A stretch of 64,000 nt of DNA, from positions 194,261 to 258,260 of the forward strand of contig NW_020170409.1 of assembly GCF_000524195.1 (NCBI RefSeq), given 5' to 3'. The position numbers were made by a program, and so were the translations under genes. The DNA comes from Echinococcus granulosus (lineage: Eukaryota; Platyhelminthes; Cestoda; Cyclophyllidea; Taeniidae). Position 1 is the first letter of the stretch, and every line of letters begins with the position of its first letter. Under the pieces are notes generated by a model. That model was not told where the DNA came from and made no database searches. It saw nothing but the letters and a program-made list of their open reading frames with translations. Positions 12,461 through 25,369 of the stretch are shown here, in pieces.

Positions 12461-14762
12461 GAAGTCCTCCAACCAACTTTGGGTCTTTTAGGCCACGAAT
12501 AAGCACTCATTTAAATGTGGAGGAAATCATTTAGCATCAGATATTGACATGCAGTCTAGTGTACATTTATTTCACTTTTAGTTTCCGCAGGAAATGTTGG
12601 TCGAATAATCGTGTAAACTGTCGAAAATTGTTTTCCTTTTCATTACCAGAAATAAGCATTAGTAATTTGCCTCACGAGAAATACCTATCCTGGCCAGCCT
12701 GGCAACGTAAGAAGTTGAATTAATGGCCTTGGACAGAGCCTGCCGACAGACAAGACTACCTTCTGGACACTGTCTTACGAAGTTACTTAGTGAGGCGCGC
12801 TTTGATTTTGCGATCCACTTTAGCATATAGTTGAATTTACCCTCAACCATCATCTTCAATATTTAGAAATTACTCCGTTCGTCAACTATGACGCCAGTGT
12901 TTGGAAATTGAATTGTCGAATAAAAAAAATAGTGATAATCCCCTTTCCTCATATATTTTGCCTTCTCGTAGAATGTATTTTAATGTATATTCATTTGAAT
13001 GTACCTTTGGGCGAGGGGCGGTCGTAAAGAGCTAGCCTCGTGCTGGATGGACACTCTCGATCCCCGAGGAGGTGGGATCGTACTCTGGACAAGCTTCAAC
13101 CGTGATACCTGTGCTCCTTTATTTACTACTACCCAATAAATCACGTCCTCTTCCAATTCTTCTGCTCGTTTCAATTGCATGATGTTAGTGGTGGAAAGTG
13201 AAACACCGAGCCCTTTACAATTCCTGCATTGTGCAGCCGATTAAATAGAATTTCAGTAGTATTTCTCATTTTTATGTCCGAGCTCTATTGTGAGGTTGGT
13301 TAACTGTAGTTTACGAGTTATAAAATTTGAAGTACACGTTAGTCACGCTCTGCAAGTGGAATCTGTTTGATTTAAGATTGGTCAAGAAAAGGATGAACGG
13401 AAACTGCTACCAACCTGGTGAAAACTGGCCTTTGTCCGGAATAGGGCCTGTGTTAGTGCAGGAGTCTAAGCCTTTGTGTTCGTCGGAGATGTTTCAACCG
13501 GCAAAATGCTTTCTGCTTCATTTAAAGCAAAGTTTCGCGTCTTTTGACTGGATCTATCAGGGTTCTTAATGTGGAAAGCCCAAAGGACTACTATACGTTA
13601 ATGTAGACGCTTCCTTCATAGTAATAAAAAGCTACCTTTATGAAGATCCTGGCGACTCTGGATACGGCCGAAATGAATTATTTCTTGCAGTATGCGGCAG
13701 GTCCTGAATTTTAAGACATTTTTTTAACGCAACCTTGGTTAAGCCAGAAAGCTATTACTACTGCCTTTTGCTGCACCGTTTTTTCGGTGCCTCGGCGATA
13801 CGCGGCACTGTGAGGGTGGCTTGTTTTGCTCCCAAAATAGTTTGTATTACTAACAACATGCTCCGTTTTTCTTGCTTTTATATGTTTACGCATTTCGGCA
13901 CCATTTTGCAGGGTGAACTGGAAGTGTTCCTTTCTTTTTGTATGGACTAAGATCAGATTGCCATCATAAGGTGGGTTTTGCTACGGTCAGATCGGATTTC
14001 GTTCGACTGCCATCTTCTAAAACCATCACATGCATAGCCTTAAGGCTTCCCTGAAGACAAATGATGACAATACTAGGACAGAATGTGTATTGCTGGTGTA
14101 GGGAAGAGCTAAGGGCTACTGTCATGGCCCAGAGGCCAGACCACCAGACGAAGGTACAATGGTAGAGCATCCAAAACCGAGAGATAAACAAGCAGTATAC
14201 ATGTTACACACAGCACAGACAGTCCAAAGTGCTTAACTAATGACCTTGAAATTTGATTATTCGTTGAATACACTTGCCTATAGTAAACTTCTACCGATGA
14301 GACCCCCAAATTTCTCAACTACTTAAGCGCACGCATTACTCATTTTCTCTTTCACCGGTATTTGCTCTCGTGATACACGGTAAAAGAATTTTTAGCCTGA
14401 AACCGTGTGGTTCAGGAGAAAGCCATGCAATCTTGCAGTTGTTTACCTTTTACTACTCTTTAATAAATATTGGAATTTAAAATGAATTCTCTTCAGTCAA
14501 TGCAGGCGCTTCCATAAAGTAATAGTAGTGTGCCTTTCTTTGGGAAACGCTCTGTCAGTCCGTCACAAAGTAACTCAAATCGAGAGCGGTTTTCTCTATT
14601 AACATGGATGGGAAAAGCTCTCCAAGTAGCACAATGACCTCAAGCTTGGAACAAGAGTTCAATCCGTCAAAGCACTGAAACCCAAAACGAGTTACAGTGG
14701 TAACGTGGTGTTGTGTCGATCCCTGCTTGCATCACCATAGAACGCCTCTGATTCGATGCTGG
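12461..14762. other. intergenic with a short direct repeat
   Basis: No gene recognised. A degenerate pair is visible: AGACGCTTCCTTCATAGTAA near 13,607 and AGGCGCTTCCATAAAGTAA near 14,506, about 0.9 kb apart in the same orientation. This suggests an old tandem or dispersed repeat. Confidence 0.35.
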
Positions 14763-15376
14763 ATGGAAAGGGGAAGTGTAATTACACTGTCGACAAGAGC
14801 TAAAGTCATCGGTCTTGTGCTTGTCACCATTCTCCTTGCATTCGCATCACTGATCCACACACGTGAGCTTCGACTGATGTACACCCGAATGAATTTGGGT
14901 GAGTTTTTTTCGCTAACATTTTGAAATCTTTCGGTACCGGTGACCCACGCGTTTGATTCCTCCTCCGTCTGACACATCGCACTGAGTGACTATATTGTTA
15001 TCCCTTTCCCCCCATGTTTGCACACGCGTCGACTTCTGGTAGGTAAGTTACGAATTCCATCCCCACCAGATGTCCGTCCTGGATCAAATGGAGTAGCTGT
15101 GTAAAAAAAGAACGCATGCGCTGTCACTAATCATCCTAACCTGGGCACCTACCCTCCTCCACTGTGGGATATCCCTCACTCTCCCTTTTCGGCATCCAGC
15201 ATACTACCGCCGAAGCCGGAACACTCTACCTCATTGCAATTAGAGAGTACCTGAAAATGGTATTCGTCAAAAGATGTGCGGTTGTTTGTGTCTTTCTAGC
15301 CCTCGTAGCCATGCTGTTGGCTACACTTGGCTTCATTACTTATCAATACTGCAAAAGACGCGCTAGGGTCGGATGA
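14763..15376 (+). CDS. possible small membrane-protein locus (two hydrophobic frames)
   Basis: Frame A starts at ATG 14763 (MERGSVITLSTRAK) and has a hydrophobic run GLVLVTILLAFASLI flanked by charged residues, ending at a good donor (TTG G/GTGAGT, 14898/14899). Frame B follows a pyrimidine-rich acceptor (GGCATCCAG, ending 15199) and runs 15200-15376. It contains KRC, the hydrophobic run AVVCVFLALVAMLLATLGF, then YCKRRARVG and a TGA stop, as at the cytoplasmic end of a single-pass protein. The direct A-B splice is out of phase for frame B, so an intermediate exon would be needed or the two are separate. I recognise no family. Two transmembrane-like segments with basic flanks so close together are unusual for random sequence, but this remains tentative. 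Confidence 0.22.
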
Positions 15377-18300
15377 ACAATTCAGGCGATTGTCGTGGCA
15401 GCAGTATGGACTTCGCGCTTGGAGAGACCACGGCAGAAGTTTAGTCTAGAGGTTCATCACCAGCCCCACTTACCCTTTCACCACCTCACCTCGCCTAGCT
15501 GAGGATATCTTCAATTTTCTAAAAAAATTACGTGCTGCCTTGATCTCAGTGATTTGTTGTGATTGAAGGATATCTGGGACTCAGAGTGGTTTTCATTGCA
15601 CCGCTTAACGAGAGAGATGCAAGGATTTTTCTAAGTTGGGTTTAGGAATCTTATTTATGAACATTTCAAAAAACATGGAAGCTATCCCCTATAGTCAGCT
15701 TGGTGTTAGATTTTGCCAAATATAACAGGCACGTTGGAATCAGTGGTGCTTGTTGAGTTCACGACTTCGACAGGATAACATAGGGGCTTTGTCCTTTTGG
15801 TCCACATCCCTGGCGATCACCTTTCGTTGCCTTCAATAATTCCATCTTCAAGTGGTCAAATACCTCTTCCCTGCAAAGATGCGTTTAATTCCTGTAGGTC
15901 TTGGCAACAAAGCGCTGCATGAGAGAAGGGTGTGTGCGGTTGATCTCCTGTTTTCCGGAATGTAGGTCCTAGCTACATTCACGTGCATCTCTAGAGCGAG
16001 CGGCATTTATTTATCCGGTATAACTGACATGCGCTGTGGCGCTCATTAAATGCACACCACGAATAAGACACCAACCGGTATTTAGTAAAGCATTCTAGAA
16101 AACACATAAATGTCATGGTTTAAGTTGGTTTGTGTTACTCTAGATGTTATGGAAATCATTAAATGAGAAAGAGTACTATGAGCGATTCAACTGTTGCCAT
16201 GTAAGGAGGGCAATCAGTTCGTAAAATAGAATGGAAGCAGCCAGGAACCTATTTAATGAAATTTAGGAGAATATGATACTGAAAGCACATTTCTAATCTT
16301 CCTAAAGGCGATAGGACTCCGATGAGTTATTGGATGAGTCTTCGACGATTTCTGATAAAAAATGCATGCTCCTGGTTACATCTTTAGCAGCTACTGCTGA
16401 TTCCGTTTGACATTCTAGAAATTGTTTCCCATCCATCCTTAGTTTGATGCAACCTCAGATCCACTACTAAAGCAAAATAAAAGCCTATCTCAGTTTATGC
16501 AGTTACAGACAAATCAGTGACTCCTCATCCAAAGTTGGCAAGAGGGCAGGGGGGCGTTGGTTTATAACCGCTTCCCTCATGAGAGAAAGCATCGGTTTTT
16601 CTGATGCAACTAAAGAATCTGTGAGGTTAGTTACTTGAAGTCGAGGTATAAGTAAAACAAATATGGCATAATCTACGGTGCTTATTAAATTCACGCTTTA
16701 AGTAATGCAATCTCGGGAACGAAAAGGTCACTCACTAAAAAGACATTATCATTTTGGATATTTTAGTTGGCAATAGGCCTAGAAACCCTTTGTCAGTCCA
16801 CCCCATCAGACAAAAGTGATTAAAAGACAAAGGTTACTTACTTGACACAGTTACGTGTGTGATTTCCCCCGGTAGGGTATTTTATGGCTAAAACCTACGG
16901 AGCGTTGATTCGCTGATTCGCTTTAAATACGAAATGTCTTAATTGTTTAGCTCTTGGTCTTGGCAATACAAATTCGGCCCGGGCATTACATCTACAATCT
17001 TCTTCGGGGAAACTCGAGACAGTACAGAGTAAACCTCCTCCTTGCTTCTGTGCTTTTCTCATGCCGATAAACCGATAAACATTTTTTTTTGAAATAACTT
17101 GAGACTACTTAATCTATTTTCTTTAAAAACTTCCTTAAAACTGTAGAGGCTGTGGTGCTGATAGCTAGTAGGACTGATTAAACGCAAAAGAGGATTGGAT
17201 TACGGCAGGAACTCTGAAGGCACCCGATAAGGTTTGCAGGGAACTCATCAGCCATACACATCATGTCTTACTATCGATAATAATTATGCTTCCCCGTTGT
17301 GTTCAACATTTCAATTCAAAGTTCAATTCAACCAAAATATGCTTCAGTAAACCCAGAAGTCAATGCAACACATGAATTCAACAATAGTGGAGAAATGTTT
17401 TGCTCACCACATATCTCCCATTAATGCGTGCACGGCATGGTCGGGGCATAAAATTCTTTCAACAACACCTGCAACAGAAGAGGAGTTGAAATGGGGTATG
17501 GGAAAAGACGGAGACGCCATGGTTTGGCCGTTAACTGTGTCCTCGCATTTGTTAATGTTTTTGGTGCCCCTAAAAGCTCTTCAGGGCGTTCGTGACCACT
17601 TGATTCAAAGCAAGGGGGTTGTTTTCAGTCCAGGTCTACTTAGCGGACAACGCCTCATCAAAGTTAACCTGACTGTTGATTGCACCCTGTTGGCAAAATA
17701 GCGAATGAGCTGGAGACCAGGAGAGCTTATGGATAAACTTTTATGGATAGAGCTGATGCCTTCTTATCCAAGAATGCCGTATCAGGTAGTGATCTGGCGT
17801 AAACAAATTCAATTTGTGACAATGATAGGACTGATACATCAAATTAAAGTGAGTGGAGGCCTATGAAATAAAAGAGGGTCCATCCATAATTGCGTCAAAC
17901 CACCAAGATTTCGCTTCGTCCATCCCGGATTCTCAATGGCAATGGTCTGCGAAGAGAAAACTTCATCTCACTTTCACTATCACAATTCTCTTTTTGGAAT
18001 TTATCGCTACTTATACTGATAACTGTGTTTACGCACTTGAAGGATGGAATCTTCTAGGGCAGCCATGGCAACAATGTAGCCAAAGCACCACACTGAGAAT
18101 GTGCTATTACCAAAGTTCTGTTTGCACAAACTTAAAACAATGTTGCAAAACTTTATTAAAGGGGAATTAAATAACATTTTGAGGGCAGAAACGGCTCTCA
18201 AAGGTCTTAAATTCAATTCAAGACCCAAAAAGTTAAGAGATTAAGTGAGATCCGGAATGAGACAAGGATTGTGAATACTATACGCATCAATAAAAGAAAA

Positions 18301-18751
18301 ATAGAAAGTTGATTATTTAAAATATTGCATCTAATGTGAAACTAAGTCAAAATCAACTAGTGCAGTTTTCTTATAATGGTGCCGTTCATCACTAACATTT
18401 TTGGGTACAATGCGTTATCAACTATGGGAGGGACATTCTGGTCCATAACTCAAAAGCATACACTTAAATCACCCATCAAACTTTTGCATACGGAAAATAA
18501 GTAAGTTCGGCGATAAATGTTGACCACTAGACAAACTCATAGAGGGAATGAATAAATTTGACAAAGCTGACATAACGTATGTGAGATGCAAATGGCCTTG
18601 TATCTGTTCTAAAATGCTACATTTGCTATGTCTAAGCACTTTGAAAGTGACAAATTCATCCGTTTTATACAAATTCTAGCACTTTTTATTTTGTTCTTTC
18701 GTTCGATGAAATTGGTGGAGGGCGACGCGCACTTTTCGAGGTCTTTTGGTC
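15377..18751. other. intergenic upstream of PDHX
   Basis: No gene recognised. The longest frame (17,363-17,701, + strand, 112 codons) has no family resemblance and no splice context. The PDHX promoter should lie at the right end, but no clear TATA or initiator element is seen. Confidence 0.35.
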
Positions 18752-21700
18752 ATGTCTGCGTTTCTTCGTGGTGGTCGTCTGGCTTTGGGTGCTCCAAGGC
18801 TCTGCTTGAGACTCTTCCAAACTCGGTCACAAGTTCTATGTAGTTTATTGTTTGACATTATTTTTTAAGCTCCTATCAAGATTGGCATGCCGTCCCTTTC
18901 CCCCACTATGGACAGTGGCAGTATCATTCAGTGGCACAAAAAGGAGGGAGATGAAGTGGCCCCGGGTGATCTTCTTTGCGAGGTCCAAACTGACAAGGCC
19001 GTTGTTGGCATGGAGGTCGATGAGGAGGGTATAATGGCCAAAATCCTTGTATGTTTGACGCTGTTCCCGTACCTCTATTTTATGGGAATGACCAAACTTG
19101 TGTTATATTAACACAGGCTTTTTTGGATGCACCGCTAGGATTTCACGGGGACCTTATAAGATGCAAAATAAAATATGAACGTTCTGATTCACAATCGTTT
19201 AGGCGGATGGCTGCTTCTAGTGTTACATTTCTTTGCTGCTCTCGTTCCTATCAAATTACGCGAATGCAAACTATATGCTTCCACTTATGCGGTGCGTCGC
19301 AAGTTTCTGAGGTGTTCCCCTTCAATCGTTCCATCATTATTTATCGCTTCAAGTACTTCCACTGCTCCGATGAATCGTAGTGCGGTTTTGCGGGTTTCGT
19401 TTGAAGGGTGTTTGCCCTTGTATGTTGACTTATGCATTTTAACTTATTTTCCCTCACTCTATATGGTCGCCACGGAGATTTGGTCGTTGTATCAGCTCGT
19501 TTATAAAAACAACTACTCCTATTATTTTGGTTTTTAACTGCTTAGTGTTGTTCCTGATAAACTCAGCGTCTCACAGAGGATGGTTGATGATTATAATGAC
19601 GTTTTATCAAGCTGAAAATCACATCTGCTTCGTCTGCTGGTTGAAACTTTTCCTGTTTCGTCACATCTACAGCAACCTGAGGGTAGCGTTAACAAAGTCG
19701 GTGACATCATTGCAGTATTGGCCAGCGCCGACGAGGACTGGCAGGTGGTAAGAGAGAATGCGGAAGCTTTCGTTGCCTCTCTGGGTGGTGGTGGTGGCAG
19801 CAGTAGTGATGATGCCGTACAAACCACTGAGTCTTCTGTACCTTCGACCCCTGCATCTACCCCTGCTGTTCCTGCGTCCGCCGGCAAACAGCTGCCCATC
19901 GGTCCCGCTGTTCGTCTTCTCCTCTCTTCCTACGGTCTCTCGCCCCAACAGATAACTGGGACTGGGCCCAAAGGGACGGTTCTCAAGGGGTTTGTGCCTC
20001 TCGTTATCACTCTGTCACCCCTTGTGATGGAAACTGGTTTAATTACTTATCCTCCTTTAGGGACGTTCTGGCGTACGTGACAAGCAAGGGCCTACAGAAA
20101 GTGCCTCAAGTGGCGTCGTCAGTTTCAGGCAAGCCAGCAACGGCTGGACCGGCCACTGTCCCAAGCCGTGGACCTGCTGTTTTGAGCTCCGGCTATGTCG
20201 ACATCCCCGTGGATGAAATGCGCGAGATCAGTGTGAAACGTCTCACTGAGTCAAAGGCTACTATCCCGCACGTCTACACCAGCGCCACCTTTACTGTAGA
20301 TCGTCTCTTCGCTCTACAGAAAGCCATCAATAAGGCCCAGCTGGTCGACTCTAGAATTTCTATCAATGATCTTGTTCTCAAGGCCTGTGCCTATGCTTTG
20401 CGGGTAAGTTTCTGTCGCCGTTACCGCAATATTTCGATCGCCAACCGTGCCGATGCTGAGCATGTGAACGTGGACCGTAGCGGATTGTTCCGTCTTCCGT
20501 TTTAGAGTGGCGGTATATTTAGGCTTCCCTTCATACCTCAGGTTTTATAAACCTTTAGGACTGATTTTCCGTAGAATACTTTCTATACTCCTTGTTTACC
20601 ATCTAAATGTGACTAGGTCCACCGCAACATCTCGTATTAAGTCTTTCTTGATACCAGGAACCAGTATTTTGTTTGTAATGGCTATTTTTAAAAACTACTT
20701 CGATTTATTACGTGGGAGAGTGGTGTTGAAATGAGAGAATAACCGCATCGATTAAAGAAATAACCTTATCTGGCTTTTTTTACGAGTCGAACGGATTTTC
20801 GAAATTTTCGCATAACATGCCATGCTTTAGAAGCATCTGGTCATTCGTTCTGTATTGGTCCCTGTTTAAACCCGAGTGTTTACTGACACCATAGGTTTGC
20901 CTGTGCTTTTACTGGTTCCACATGTTAAGTAGCTCCACTCTGCTACTTGTCAATTTCTATGATGGTAAAGGGACATGATAAATTTGAGACATTCTGTGTA
21001 CCCGTTAGTGGTTTTTTTTGTAATTGCCTGCTCGGTGTAGCATTTGGTATTTAGCTGCTATTTTTGCGCATCGGTTTGTTACTATTGAATCTCTTTTATT
21101 GTAACTATCTTTCCTGTAACATTAGCTCTCCTGTGGCCACTTTAACAATTTTGTCAAAGTCCCATTTACTTATTCTACTTTCTAAATCCCAACTGGCTTG
21201 ACCGATAGCAGCGGTCTGAGAATGTGGACTTTGTTTCAATTCCAATTCCAAATGGACTTCCATTGCTAGTTCGTTGAATCAGAGGTATTTTGTCAAAAAC
21301 ATAGAAGTCCTTCTGCTCATTGCCAGTTGCTCTTCGTTACTCAAAGCAGAAGCGGTTTTCCAACTTGCGTCGAGCTATATAGTGGCAGTTAGTTTGAAAA
21401 CGGCTGCTAAAAGGGTTTCATGTTTGTACAGTTGTCGGGTTAGTCTTATTATTCATTTGTCCACTTCGTCTTTCTGCTATTTTCGTATGGAATGTATTCG
21501 CTTCATTTAAGCTCACTTTTTCTCCGCCCTCCAGTTGGTACCCGAGGTGAACGGTACTTCAACGGCAAACGGGACGGTGTTCCACCGGGCTGGTGAGGTA
21601 GACATATGCGTTACCATCTCCACACCCTCTGGCTGTATCACTCCTACCGTCAGGTCTGTCGACCATCTTCCCATCTCGAAGATCTCGGCCCGCGTCAAAG

Positions 21701-23257
21701 ACCTCACCACTCGGGGATTTGAAAATAAACTCAAGCCTGAGGAGTTCACCGGTGGCTCTTTCACGTATGTGACTTCATCCTCTCCAATGATAAATAGTAG
21801 TATTTAGGGTTTGAAATAGGCTTTTCATTCTTTGAGCGAATCATTATTTAACCAATGTTCAGGATATTTCGCCTATGTGGGAGTCACTGTCACTTGGACT
21901 GCAGTTTAAGGCTGCAAATGGAAAGGTGACTTGGATTCATTTCCTATAAATTATTCTAATCTTTTGCCTCAATATGGGTGTTTTTGCATATTGTCAGGAG
22001 TGCAGCTTCATCTTGTCTTCGTTGCTTTTCTGTTGTGAAGGTCGCCAATCGTTTCAAAGAGTAACCTAGGGTAGATTCCGGCCTTGTTTATGTTCTTGTT
22101 TAGGACATTTTCTTGGCTGTTATTCAATGTCATAACTACGATTTCCATCTCGATCTCCATTAACTGAAACTTCGTTGTCCTAAAGTGTTTCTGAAATGAT
22201 TTGTTTAATTTGTTAATGAATATTACACTTGGTTTGACTATGAGCTGACGGCTACTTCGGGGTTCCTTCCAAATAATCCTCATTTTTAAAATGTACTTAA
22301 ATTTCTATTCAGTAAGCCCGAAGCCGGCACTTTGTGTTCAGTTTGTGACGATCCCAATGATTTAATCCAGACCAGATTTTTGTTAACTATAGCTTCACTT
22401 TTTGACCTGGCGTTATCAATTAGCCAACAACTACCATTGAGGTACCATGTACTAATTAGTTGAGTACTGTAGTTGTTAGGTAGCTTGTTGGTAACTCTCA
22501 TTTACGATCTAGTGATGAACCATACCCATGTGGTTTAGTCTCAAATCTTCATGCCATTTTGGTTGATATTTGTTAAAATTCATGTGAGCATACCATCCGA
22601 CCTAACTGGTTTTTAATTTGGATATCGCTACCAAATTTCCTGCTTTGAGTAACTAAAGCCAACCTTTGAATGCATATTGAATTTCCTTGAGATTACCTAA
22701 GTCTTCAGCAACATTCTCACGCCTTTTGAATTGGCGGAACGCCTCTAAGTCGGTATTTTCTTCAGTCTTATGAATTGACACAAATTTGAGAGAAGTAACT
22801 GCTTCGGATAATTTACGTATAATAGGCTCTAACGCATTTCTCAACCACAACTTCGTTTGAACTCGACCGGTGGCTATAGGTCTTTCCAATAAATGACTCC
22901 GACTGCTTTTGTTAATCTTCCCTCCCCCCATCCTCCTCCATCTCCAGTCTCTTAAATCTGGGCATGTTTGGAGTGCGCGAGTTCTCGTCCATCATCTGCC
23001 CACCCCAAGTGGCCTCTTTGGCCGTCGGCAGTGGCCAGAGTCGCCTTCGCCTCTCGCCCAGCGGTGATTTTGAGACCGTGACCACGCTGACCCTCACTCT
23101 CTCCGCTGATGCGCGTTTTGTCGATGAGGTGACTGCGGCCCGGTTCCTCCGTCACGTGCAGAACTATCTTGAGTCCAACCCTGAGGGCCTTTTTGAGGAC
23201 GATCCACTTCTGGCCGCCAAGGCAGGCTGCCGCGACCTCTCCGTTATGGCCTTCTGA
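18752..23257 (+). CDS. PDHX: pyruvate dehydrogenase complex E3-binding protein (protein X)
   Basis: Six exons join in frame to 488 residues: 18752-18839, 18870-19048, 19673-19989, 20061-20403, 21535-21764, 22948-23257 (human protein: about 500). Residues 1-29 ([17 protein letters not shown]...) are Arg-rich without acids, as in a mitochondrial presequence. Residues 30-115 form a lipoyl domain with PSLSPTM and TDKAVVG (lipoyl-lysine K72). A Gly/Ser/Thr/Pro/Ala-rich linker follows. Residues about 162-203 form the peripheral-subunit-binding domain ([14 protein letters not shown]...GTGPKG) that holds E3. Residues about 236-488 form the acyltransferase-like core ([23 protein letters not shown]). 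The active-site DHRxxDG of E2 reads DARFVDE: the catalytic His is Ala441 and the Gly is Glu446. As in other PDHX proteins this marks a non-catalytic E3-anchoring subunit rather than DLAT. The ATG at 18752 is chosen because it gives the presequence. Intron 1 is only 30 nt; later introns are 624, 71, 1131 and 1183 nt. AATAAA at 23621 is a candidate polyadenylation signal. Confidence 0.95.
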
Positions 23258-23620
23258 GGTTATAGAAGCCACTTGCGTGTCTACACGCCTTTCCATTTCT
23301 CTGGGTCTTCGCTATCTACCAAATATTGCGCAAGCCCAGTGCAGGATTTAGTAGTTATCTGTCCTTGCTTTTTTTCTTTAACCAAACAACTAGTTTGATA
23401 CTGTTCCAATTGTGTCTTCAGCTAGGCAAGATGGGGAAATACAAATAGGGCAGCATCCACGAACATAGCGCTCTAAATTGCGATTGATGCAGGAGGAGGT
23501 GAATTGGTGTCTCTGTGGAACGAGCTCCTCCAAATGCCTCCTTTAGTTCCATCTGGAACAAAGAATGGGTCAGGTTCTCGTCCCAGATCATAACGTGCTT
23601 TCCGAGTTTGGAAGGTTGGT

Positions 23621-23626
23621 AATAAA
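23621..23626 (+). terminator. candidate poly(A) signal of PDHX
   Basis: AATAAA lies 364 nt after the PDHX stop codon; a second AATAAA is at 23674-23679. Which one, if either, is used cannot be told from sequence. Confidence 0.35.
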
Positions 23627-24064
23627 CTCACCTCCCTGAGTCTCGTATCGCTTGGGAAGCATCCTTTTGAGCCAATAAATGTTTGGACGTAATCCATGAT
23701 CTAAAATGTGGAAGTGGTTTGTATCCTATACTGTAATCTGTGTGGACCTTACTTCTGGTCGGGTACTCACCTTCTGAACCACTTCTTTTGACACTTTGAA
23801 ATCCTCCTTAGGTTTCTGACCGGCCTCTGGGTAGTTGAAGAGGCTGCAGTGTGCGCATAGGGAAAGAAGGGTTTCATTATACGATTTTAAGTAAAATGTT
23901 TGTATTCCGTAGTTAAGGTTGGGCCTTTGAGTAATCTCAAGTGGAATGCTCTTTCCTGAGTCATGGGCTTATATGTCCGCCGTCTAATGTGGGGTTTTTG
24001 CTTTTTCATTTCACTTCTGGAGCTCATTCGGGATTCCTAGTCATATGTCCCACTGATTGGTTTT

Positions 24065-24259
24065 ATGGCGGGACCCGTGTACGTAAATCCCCCAGAGTGT
24101 AATTCGTTCGAGGATATTCACGAGACACGCAGAACGGGGATTATGACTCACCTCCGCAATAACCCCACGAAAAAGCACCGAAATGATCGAACCAGCTCAT
24201 TAGTCCAGGAGGATTCTATGGTGGTGTGCCATCCAATCAGTCAATCTATCCAGAGTCGC
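24065..24259 (+). CDS. small unassigned reading frame
   Basis: ATG at 24065 opens a 65-codon frame ending in TAA at 24260-24262. The product is hydrophilic (MAGPVYVNPPECNSFEDI, then HETRRTGIMTHL). It sits 0.8 kb after PDHX on the same strand and is followed by two further open, exon-like segments (24,515-24,779 and 24,913-25,089), so it could be the first exon of a small gene or a chance frame. No family is recognised. Confidence 0.25.
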
Positions 24260-24514
24260 TAATTCCGTAAAGGGTATACCAGTACCTTTTCAGATCACGA
24301 CTTTCTTTGTTTTGGTTTATGAAATTCTCAGTTTTCGAGTTGAAATAATGCCAATCGGCCATCAGAACTGGTTTAATTGGTTCAAATTACTGTAAAACTA
24401 ATAGTTTGGTTTGTTTGGTAGTGACTGTTAACTACGTAGAAGCTAGAAGTAAGCTTTTGATTTGGGCCAGTTGTAACCTGTCGGATTTGCGAGTCAGCCG
24501 TGGTCTTGCAACTC

Positions 24515-24779
24515 TTGCTCAATAGCGGGTCGGCGAGAACCACCCCGCAACCGGACTATCCATTTGAATTTGACTCAATTCCACAGTCATTTCGCAAGTT
24601 AAGGGCGGTTAAAGCGAAGCGCCGAGGTGGTATTGACGACTGCCACTTGAGTGAGGTGAGGCATGAAGGTACTAGGACTCCTCTGATAGACAGTTTTGGA
24701 AGAGTGGATTTTAGCGCTGCCAGTGTTAGTGCTGTCGCAGCAAAAGCACACTCGAACAGCCTCAATTCTTTCCTCAGGT
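24515..24779 (+). CDS. unassigned exon-like reading frame
   Basis: An open segment contains PDYPFEFDSIPQSFRKL, then AKRRGGIDDCHLSE and later DSFGRVDFSAASVSAVAAKA. The composition is protein-like, without simple repeats. Acceptor-like CAATAG precedes it; a good internal donor (GAG/GTGAGG, near 24,653) or a poorer one at 24,779 could end it. The family is unknown. It lies in the tail-to-tail space between PDHX and the SPEF2-like gene. Confidence 0.25.
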
Positions 24780-24912
24780 GATCAGATGTGTCTGTTGTCA
24801 TTCGTCAAACTTCCCGCGTCTCGTGTCTCATTGGTGTTGCTACTTTTTTCAAGTTCTCGTAGCCTATTTGAGATTCGAATTTAAAGTCTGCCATTGACCA
24901 TTGTTATTTTAG

Positions 24913-25089
24913 ATCGATCGAAAAGCCTCGGCAAATTATCAAAATTGGTCGGATAAGCCACTGAACAGTACAGTGAAGACATGGATGGCCCAAATCCTAC
25001 AGCCCCCCAAACAGGAACTCTTGCAGTGCAGGCGTAGTCGAGGTTGCCACTTTAAATCACGCAATCCGCTGCGATTCCCTGTAATTTGA
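24913..25089 (+). CDS. unassigned possible terminal exon
   Basis: After a strong acceptor (TTGTTATTTTAG, ending 24912) an open segment of 58 codons ends at TGA 25087-25089. It contains NYQNWSDKPLNSTVKTWMAQ and a basic, Cys-containing tail (CRRSRGCHFKSRNPLRF). It may be the last exon of the gene suggested by the two preceding frames. Phase agreement with them could not be established and no homolog is recognised. Confidence 0.25.
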   Translation: MDRKASANYQNWSDKPLNSTVKTWMAQILQPPKQELLQCRRSRGCHFKSRNPLRFPVI

Positions 25090-25369
25090 CGGTTAGGGAC
25101 GACTCCTCCCACTCTGTATTCGCTGACCCTGCGCAGCCGCGGCTCCCTTGATCGTTGAGCGGAGTTTTCTGACGTTCGTGCCCACGGGGACATAGATTTT
25201 GCTTATGTATTCTTCGCCTTCACATCAAGATAATCGCCAACCACAAGGGCGTTTAAGAACAGTACCACTAATGCTAATTTAAAGTAATGCACATTTGAAG
25301 GGAATGTTGGAGGCATAAACGTCTTAGATTTAGTATTTCAATCAACTTTGCCGAAGTTGATGTGCAAAC
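25090..25369. other. short spacer after the SPEF2-like stop
   Basis: No gene recognised. This is where the 3' end of the minus-strand SPEF2-like transcript should fall; no AATAAA on the minus strand was seen here. Confidence 0.3.

Noticed and set aside
17363..17701. 112-codon plus-strand frame upstream of PDHX
   Set aside because: No family resemblance, no supporting splice sites, and not needed for the PDHX model, which starts with its own targeting sequence.
18752..23257. Calling the gene DLAT (E2)
   Set aside because: A single lipoyl domain and the DARFVDE motif in place of DHRxxDG fit PDHX, not the catalytic E2.
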